NCBI GenBank assembly: GCA_035610365.1
Contig: CM069433.1
Span: 174,670,882-174,734,881, forward strand
Source: Aquatica leii
Lineage: Eukaryota > Arthropoda > Insecta > Coleoptera > Lampyridae
Length of the DNA: 64,000 nt
Reading direction: 5' to 3'
The translations under genes were made by a program, and so were the position numbers. Positions within the stretch are counted from its first letter, which is position 1, and each line of letters opens with the position of its first letter. Below the pieces are notes generated by a model. It was not told the origin of the DNA. It was given only the letters and a program-made list of their open reading frames with translations, and did not search any database. This document shows, piece by piece, positions 57,001 to 64,000 of this stretch.

Positions 57001-58870
57001 TAAACGTGAATAACATATAACGTTAATTAAATATTGTTTTAAATAATGTTATATAAATCACATGTCTATATAATTTTTCATTAGCATTTTTTCATTTATA
57101 AACTTATTGCTTATATTTCAAAGTTACTCTAAAAAATAGTACCGTAAAGTTAGGTTATTTTGTTACTGTTTTTATGGTTACACTTTTCGTGTAACCAAAC
57201 GATGAAACGCTCAGATGAAACAACAATAATGGTTTAAGAGTTACAGAATCTCTATGCAATGTAAGACATTATCGTGTAACTTTGCACACTTGTATCTTCT
57301 AAACTATAGAAAGCAATTGTACCCTTCCGCAGACTTTTTTATAGTAAATTTTGTCCTCTATAAAAATGTATATGTGCAACTTTCCTCTACCCGTTTTAGG
57401 GTAATAGTTTTTTTGTTATTCTCATTGGGTTTACTTTATTCAGCCTGATGTAAAACTTTTGTTATACTTAGCGACCAATCTCTATCAGATTCAGATATCA
57501 GACATAACAATCACTGGTAAAATAGTTTTGCTGTATCAGTATTTTAATTAATGTCGCTCACTATCTTGCAATCACTATTTTGGAAAAAAGTATCGCCTTT
57601 AAAAAAACAAAAAGTGCTATACGACCGCCGAACGTATAAGAGTGAATAGGATATAGGGCACGCGCCGTGCCGTCGTAAAACATCTGGCCGGTAGATTTTG
57701 AAATAGAAAAAAATCCATACTTAAACTACCTGGTATGAAATAAAATTCAAATGTTTGCTACGATCTCTATTACGTGACGCACATCATCCCTCGATAGCCC
57801 CAATTTTTTATTGAATAATGGCTTTAATTAATACGTAAAAGTATAAGCATCTTGTATTAATTCGAAATAAAACTGAGTTGCAAAACACACCTTTACATAA
57901 CTTACATCTTTTTTATACATTTTGTTTACGTAGTTACTTCAAACGGGTCGCTGTTTTTGCCTAAAATGCTCCTTTGCCTGTATGAAAGAATACGTTTCTA
58001 ACCCTACTTTCTTAAATACACGGTAAAACCGAAAAGACTCTTTTCCTGATTGCATTTTTTAGTTCCTCGTATAATGCAACGCGCAAAACATCTCCAAAAT
58101 TCATTTTTTCATACAAAAAAAATCTCAAGCCTATACATCACAATCGTTATGTTTATAACGGCTACCAAAACGCTGCCGTTATATCATAATCGTTATGGTT
58201 TAAAATAACAAGAGTGGATAACGTGAGTCGATATGAGTGGAACCGTTATAAGTTATACAGCATACCGATTACAAAAATAACGATTCGGCTAGATAACGAC
58301 ATCGCTATTCATAAGGTAAGTGATATAGCATTAGGCTGATTATCTGAGCACATAATTCAACCTATGTGAACCCTGGGGGCGACGGTCCGACAGTGTAAAA
58401 ACTCTATAAGACGCAGCAGCAGTAAACACATGTGTTCGAAAAATCTACCAGCAAAAATTCACCATAGTTTGCAGGTGTCCTTCTAGTACGTTGATTTGTT
58501 TTCCCGCTGTCGGAATAAATCTAAGAAAATTAAGCAAATCATCTTAATACAAAAATTGTGGCGGTTTCGATGCAGGATGATTTACAAGAAAAACAACTCC
58601 AGATATTACCACACTGACAAAGGTACCCTTATCTACAACAAAACCGCTGTGGTCACCAAAATCAACTAGACCGAAACACACATGTATTCGACTAAACCTA
58701 TAATTTATGTTCAAATTTTAAAATGCGTAAACGTAGTAGTAATTTAATAAATCTGATTTATAAAGTTTTATAATAAAAACTATCAGTAATTACTAGTTTG
58801 ACTCATAAACGATTTTACTGTAAAGTTATCAGCAATTTTCAGATATTGTAACCGGTCCTGGGTTGTAATT
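54037..58870. other. AT-rich spacer with one mariner-like terminus
   Basis: Nearly 5 kb without recognisable genes. At 55655-55684 the sequence ends ATTGATCCACCCTG followed by TA; inverted it is CAGGGTGGATCAATAGTGTG, a mariner-type end. I found no left end, so it may be a truncated copy. 58130-58330 contains several ATAACG/CGTTAT motifs with no clear structure. Confidence 0.45.
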
Positions 58871-60450
58871 TTTATTTACAATACCCTAGATAGCTAAGTG
58901 GAGAAATTAATAATAACACAATTAAGATGTATAACAAAATAAATATCTCTTTGCGTTTTATTACATACAGTAAATAACAAAATTAAATTCCAAATTACAC
59001 TAAACAAAATATATAACATAAACAACAATGCAACCAAATAATACATGAAAAAGGAAACTGAAACTAATTCGGGAAGGCTCGGTATATCTCATTCATCGAC
59101 TGCGCCGGCAGCGCCTTCTGTGGGCTCGTACACGACCCTGTCTTAACGTTGACGCTAAAACACAATTAAAAAATGCGGTTTTTGTACCAGCGTTTTACGG
59201 TGTTAAATTAACGCAAATCTCCTTGCCAGCGGTGCGTTTTCTGTGTGTGGATCGGGATACATTCAACAGGTAGTGCCGGGGAAATTTGACAGATTAGTTT
59301 GTATACAACTTCGTCGAATTGTTTGTACGTTGACCTCAGGTGCGTTTTAAATACAATGTAATTACTGTGCGTAAGAAAATACGATTTCAGGAATTTACAG
59401 GTCGATGCGGGGGATTATTAAGAACCAAATTTAATTGATTTCACGTAGATCAAACGGCAATTAATATTATATTGGCGTTTTCTATTATTTTGCCAAAGTC
59501 GCAAATGAAATTAGAATGAAAATGGATTGAAATACACTTCAATATGTATTTATGAGGTTTTTAACATGAGTTACATAAAGTTAGTGTCGTACAACTCGAG
59601 AGATGAATAAAATCAACTTAAACACTTACGGCGAGCACTAAGGTACTCTACGAACAAATGTCTAAGGGCTACTCATCCGGGTCGACCAAGGTGCAGTATG
59701 TAACAATCCAGTAATAGTGAATAACCCTTTAGTTATCTACGGCGAGCACTAAGGTACTCTACGAACAGAAAACTTCCGGTGTTTGACAATTACTAACAAG
59801 GATAACCCTTTAGTTATCTACGGCGAGCACTAAGGTACTCTACGAACAGACAACTTCAGGCGTTCGACAATTATTAACCAGGATAACCAAATACAACACT
59901 CCAAAACACAATAATTTACTAAATATACGTACGGATTAATGGAAAATGATTCGCAATTTATTGCGACAGGTGAAACACAGGTTTCGATCGTTGTAACAAC
60001 CGGTCAGGATTCAATCAGGTTGAGCAAATGCTCCAGGTACAGGCGGTGATCGTTTACAGGATTACAGGTTAACTTACGGTTAGTTTTCAGGATCGGCAGG
60101 CGGTTTTCAGGATGTCCGAGGTTTCTTCAGAGACGCCGCTCGAACGACGACGGAAAGATGCTCTTCTCGACGGTGCAGCCGTTTTTATATCCTTTTTCCC
60201 TTCTTACAGTGCCGGTTTTAAAGCGGGGATCGTTTTGGCGCTGGTGGGATATACGAGGATGGGGGAAAAGTCTATGCACCATTTTAAAATTTGTTTTCAA
60301 TTTTTCCAAAATGGTGGACTTTATTTTCGTTTCGTTACAATATGGTACTAAGAGCATTCGTGAACTTGCCCAATCAGAAAAGGATATAAATTCAAAATTG
60401 CGTACAAAGAAAGAAGCGAGTTTTAAACTAAGGTTTTAAATACCCTGACG
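58871..60450 (-). repeat. LTR-like regulatory region, possible solo LTR
   Basis: On the minus strand, GGATATAAAAACGGC (about 60184-60198) is a good TATA box, a GC-richer transcribed-looking part follows, then the tandem repeats at 59721-59882, and AATAAA signals near 58955 and 58874 close the unit. The left edge reads TGTAATTTTTATTTACA. Promoter, repeats and polyadenylation signal within 1.4 kb without a gene would fit a long solo LTR. The right end and any target duplication were not found. Confidence 0.35.
59628..59890. repeat. 81-bp tandem repeats
   Basis: Units 59721-59801 and 59802-59882 are 81 bp each. They begin ATAACCCTTTAGTTATCTAC and share GGCGAGCACTAAGGTACTCT, ACGAACAG and the end TTCGACAATTATTAACCAGG or a near variant. 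A third, more diverged partial copy with the same core starts at 59628, and a fresh start (ATAACC) follows at 59883. Confidence 0.85.
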
Positions 60451-62418
60451 CGGTGCAAAAACGAAAAAAGTTGCATACGGGAGTTTTTCTTTTAAAATGT
60501 CAGAAATTAGTTAAATTTATTTGGATATGCGTTTGTAAATTTTTTTATTTAATTATTGTACGAGATATACGATGAATTGAGATACTGTCTAACGCGAGAA
60601 CATTGAGAATAACTATTCAAATTTAATTCTATCGTTTAACGAGGTTTTTTGTTTTTTTGTTGTAAACGGAGAGAGAGCAAATTTAATATTTTCTTTTTTT
60701 TTTGTCTTTGGCAATTGACGGGTCGTTTATAAGATTAGTTTTACTTTTTTGCGCCGAAAGATCACGCTAAGAACACCTAGAGAATGTAATAAAAATGCAT
60801 GTCAATCATTTCACGTCGCGAAATGTTTTTATTGCAAGTACAGTCTGCTGTAAGTCTTCTTTAGATATGACAGGGAATCGCAAACGCGACAAACTGTTGA
60901 AAAAAAAACAGTTTTTAAACTGTGGATGCACATTTCCAAAGGTGAAATCTCCACTTTGAAACTTTTACTTTTGAAAGGATGTGGCAACGTAGCTCGAATC
61001 GTATCATAATCTTAGAAGCTGTTGAATTGTGAACCGTTATAAAACTCTGGTAAAGTCAAGTAAACATTTTGTCTTTTTTTAAAAACGCGTGTCAACTAAT
61101 TAGAGTATTGTGAAACAAGGTATCACGCGATATAAATTGTTTATTTAATCCGGCAAAGTTTCTGAAAGTTCCACTTTATCTTTAAAATTGATTGTGTCCA
61201 GAGGAAACTTTAAATTTTACATTTATCCGAATGCTTTTAACCGTATCTAAGCCAGCAGAAAATGACAGTCAGTGGACGTAAGACTCAATTTGTTCGACCT
61301 TTTCTCGCATAACATGCTTCTGAGCGAATACGACTATTTGAGCTTTGCGAAGGTGATTTTTTGCTTTGAAAATATATTCTGTCAAATAAACTTCGATGTT
61401 TTGAGATTTTGTTGCTTACGTTGTGATTCTTACCGCGAATTTATGACGATTTATTGAGCATTTTGTTAACGATTTGAAAAGATTAGCCCAAAATACCAAT
61501 TTTTGTGCTTCTCAAAAAAAAATTTAAATAAAAGATACATCCTCCAGTTTGCAATCAACTCGTACTAAACTATTACATCCTACTGAAACCATAAATTGGA
61601 AACAACAGCCGGAAGTGTTTGGGTTTAGAGTTTTTAATACTAATTATGAGGCCGGTCTATTTACACGTATGATGTTTGTTCAAGTGCATGGATTTAAGAT
61701 AACGGATTGGGTTTCTCCTTAGATATGTCACGGGAAACTACGTTTTATCAGCACGCAACAATTCTTGATAATAAGCGGTCTCGCTCATCATTTGTTATCA
61801 CAAAAAATTCTCCATATGTCATTGGTGTTACTGATTCATCATCTTCCAGCGTTGAGAAACAATTCTCAGCCATTTCATGGACAAATGTTTAATACAAACA
61901 ATTGGTGAATTATCCTACGATTCTATTCTCGTTTAATATGCACCTAGAATATAAGATATTTCTGTTTTTTAATCTTTTTATTATATATGTATGCATTCTT
62001 ATTTTTGAAAATCGCAATAAACTTTATTCATTATATTACGTATGTATTATTGTGTTTGTTTTTAACACCTTCCGATAGTTGCAAGATTTGCGATATCTGT
62101 TAATTTTTTTTATATAAAATGCCGTTGGATTGCAATATTGTCACAAAAAACCTCTTAATAATCATTAGAGCGCTAAAATACTAAAACAGGATTGTTAAAA
62201 AGTTTCAGTTAGTGATAGAAAACATATTTAAGAAACGGAAACTTTAATACCAAATAGGGAATATAAAGAAATGAACTTTTGTTCTATATAACTGCTTTAG
62301 AACGTAAATTACAAGAATATAACTTCAAAAAAAAACGAAACTTGTTAAACTTTACTACTAAACACTAAAAATAAAAAATGAAACAGTACACTATGTATAC
62401 AAATAAAAGTAAAAAAAT
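60451..62418. other. AT-rich spacer with an unrecognised coding-like stretch
   Basis: Between about 61560 and 61890 the sequence is less AT-rich and open over short distances (KQQPEVFGFRVFNTNYEAGL and FTRMMFVQVHGFKITDWVSP in one frame, then a 61-codon frame at 61707-61892). I do not recognise it. Nothing else is supported. Confidence 0.4.
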
Positions 62419-63470
62419 CTAGTCAAGAAGGCGATGCAATTCTGGAACATCAAATAATTCTCGTCTTCCTCGTTGCACTGGTTTACTTATTGTCATAATA
62501 ATTTCAATGCTATTACAAAATATTTCATATTTTCTCTGTATTCATTTCCAATGTCTTCCAAAAAGTATCATAAAATTTACTTGCGCTTCTTTTTTCATAG
62601 TTTTCGTAAATTCTTTTGGAAAATAGTTCCCATCAAATTTCACAACGACGTAATGTCTTACCTTTTTATGTATCTCTTTTCTATCATCAACAGGTCTGTC
62701 TTCATCTGAAGGGAATTTTTCAGTCCACGGACTGTCATCATTTTCTGCATATTGGACTTCCTATTCGTCGGCGTTGGTATCTGTGAAATAACGACGTTCA
62801 CGTGTTTTCTTGTTTTTAGCTTGGGTTATCGTACCGCAACAAAAAGGGTGAGGTTCATCGAAGTCTACAATGCCATTATCTTTAACTAGATCCACAACAC
62901 TAATATTATGAAAATTTGTAGCGCTTATACTTTTCCCAGACGGAACGTTCAGTCGTTTTTTCTTCTTAATTGTCTCGTTCATGTTGCTTTTACTGGTGCG
63001 TTGCTAAAAGGTTACATAAAACTGTTTCCAATAACTTCAGTTACTTCTTCAGCAACAATACGGCCGCACAAGCGTTTCAAAACTTCTTCTTGGTTCAAAG
63101 GATAAAGTCCTGTTTTCCTAAAACCCGCCATTAAATTTTCTACGTTTCTCTCTGCTAATGTCTCCATTAACTTTTTTAGTAGACAAGGAAATTCGTCATT
63201 TGGTACAGAAATGAACGTGAGCAGTCTCCTTCGGTTTGTTTAAAACTTTCCAGTTTTTTTTCATTGAACAAAAATACGCCACATCCAATAGCTGGAGAAA
63301 ATCTTTAGTATTTGATAGTAATGCGATAAAGCGAATATTATTATTCTTACTTTCTTGAATAACTTTAAGATTCAAGTAAAAACTCAGATTGTCACCAAGG
63401 ATAACTTTTGGTCTATTGAGACGTTTCAATAGTGGAAGTAATAAATTTAAGAACAAAATTTGAAAATCAA
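62419..63470 (-). pseudogene. Pogo/Tigger-like (DDE_1) transposase, C-terminal half, dead
   Basis: The frame 63196-63456 begins FLNLLLPLLKRLNRPKVILG and has GDNLSFYLNLKVI (catalytic Asp), FIALLSNTKDFLQLLDVAYF (degenerate form of PPNxTHxLQPLD) and MKKNWK. In other frames it goes on with LLKKLMETLAERNVENLMAG, FRKTGLYPLN, a charged tail around 62761-62982, then VRHYVVVKFDGNYFPKEFT and ends FDVPELHRLLD, stop at 62419. The N-terminal DNA-binding part is missing. Not the same copy as the fragment at 40500, which keeps a different sequence. Confidence 0.75.
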
Positions 63471-63544
63471 ACTACCCTGAACTTGTACGGTTATACCGTG
63501 CATTGGGAGGGTCATTTTCAGTTCATGTAGACCACAATTTATTT

Positions 63545-63610
63545 TATATATTATTATTATATACTAGCTGTACCCTGCCACGCTTTGCAGTGGCACATTG
63601 TGATTGAATG
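63545..63610 (-). repeat. RTE-like LINE 3' end
   Basis: On the minus strand: TGCCACTGCAAAGCGTGGCA, GGGTACAGCTAGTA, then a short TAATAATAAT tail. CGGGTNCAGCTAGT followed by a simple repeat is familiar from the 3' ends of RTE-type LINEs and their SINE partners in insects. The element body would run right, past 63610. Confidence 0.4.
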
Positions 63611-64000
63611 GTTGACATTTAAGGTAATTATATTTATATACATTAAAAGTGAGGTTAATCCAAAATAAATAATATAATTACTAAATAATATAATTACGTC
63701 CACGTGTTAGATGTAATAAAAAAGATATAACCACTCACTTCTGTTAGAAATTCACTTGAATTATAATAAGTCCTTTTATTTTGCCTGTCAGTTAATAATA
63801 TTTTTACTGTCCATCTTTGATGTAAAATATAACCTCTACTTACGATTTGGTGAAAGGCGCAGTTCGATCACAACACTATCACACCAAAAATTCTTGATTT
63901 AAATGAATATTTAATTTAGATTGTATAATAATCAGAATCAGATGCAAATTTTTTTGTAAATAAACAATGTAATTGGGAACGAAATTGTTTCTCATGTGAC
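63611..64000. other. AT-rich end of window
   Basis: No reading frame or motif is recognised. It could be the 3' untranslated part of the RTE-like element that ends at 63545. Confidence 0.35.

Noticed and set aside
1..64000. A novel defence or CRISPR-like system
   Set aside because: No regularly spaced repeats with unique spacers and no operon-like gene cluster. The window is eukaryotic and dominated by transposon remains.

Overview
This window looks like a piece of an AT-rich insect (arthropod) nuclear genome. There is no bacterial-style gene packing. Almost every coding stretch I can recognise belongs to a transposable element, and the families present (Ty3/Gypsy, BEL/Pao, APE-type LINEs, Penelope-like, hAT, Tc1/mariner, piggyBac, pogo/Tigger) are a typical insect mixture. 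I recognise no complete single-copy host gene. The best host-like candidate is a short BEN-domain reading frame near 50.6-50.8 kb. No tRNA, rRNA or CRISPR array was recognised. The species cannot be told from the sequence.

Layout. 1-12130: a minus-strand LINE is split by a nearly intact minus-strand Ty3/Gypsy element (1268-10472). That element has 1.9-kb LTRs that appear identical except for four homopolymer-length differences, gag and pol in -1 relative frames with an in-register GGGAAAC slippery heptamer at the gag end, a polypurine tract, a primer-site candidate and a 4-bp target duplication. 12131-19830: AT-rich spacer, a dead Tc1/mariner-superfamily transposase, a dead minus-strand hAT transposase, a pogo-type MITE, and two 106-bp direct repeats about 5.3 kb apart. 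20340-21480: a plus-strand LINE remnant. 21490-29900: mostly featureless AT-rich DNA with a few short repeats and an LTR/primer-site fragment.

30044-33344: a degenerate plus-strand Gypsy copy with short LTRs and no integrase. Its protease region is interrupted by a 200-bp near-perfect palindrome that carries a hammerhead-ribozyme-like core. 33562-35966: a Tc1/mariner-like element with unusually long (about 0.6 kb) terminal inverted repeats. 37980-40490: a 5'-truncated Gypsy pol with a short 3' LTR. 40500-41720: pogo-like and BEL/Pao fragments. 43078-43969: an internally deleted copy of a multicopy insect protein family. 46139-49655: a Penelope-like GIY-YIG remnant, a piggyBac transposase remnant, and an 891-bp piggyBac-type element with TTAA duplications whose short open gene keeps a 47-bp intron.

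50601-54036: the BEN-domain frame, a second fragment of the short-LTR Gypsy, a less AT-rich stretch, and a second copy of the LTR/primer-site repeat. 54037-64000: AT-rich spacer, an LTR-like region with 81-bp tandem repeats and a minus-strand TATA box, a dead pogo/Tigger-type transposase, and an RTE-like 3' end. The coding sequences do not form a pathway. The window is a record of nested and successive transposon insertions in which only the first Gypsy element looks recently active. The palindrome with the ribozyme-like core and the intron-keeping piggyBac derivative are the parts most worth a second look.
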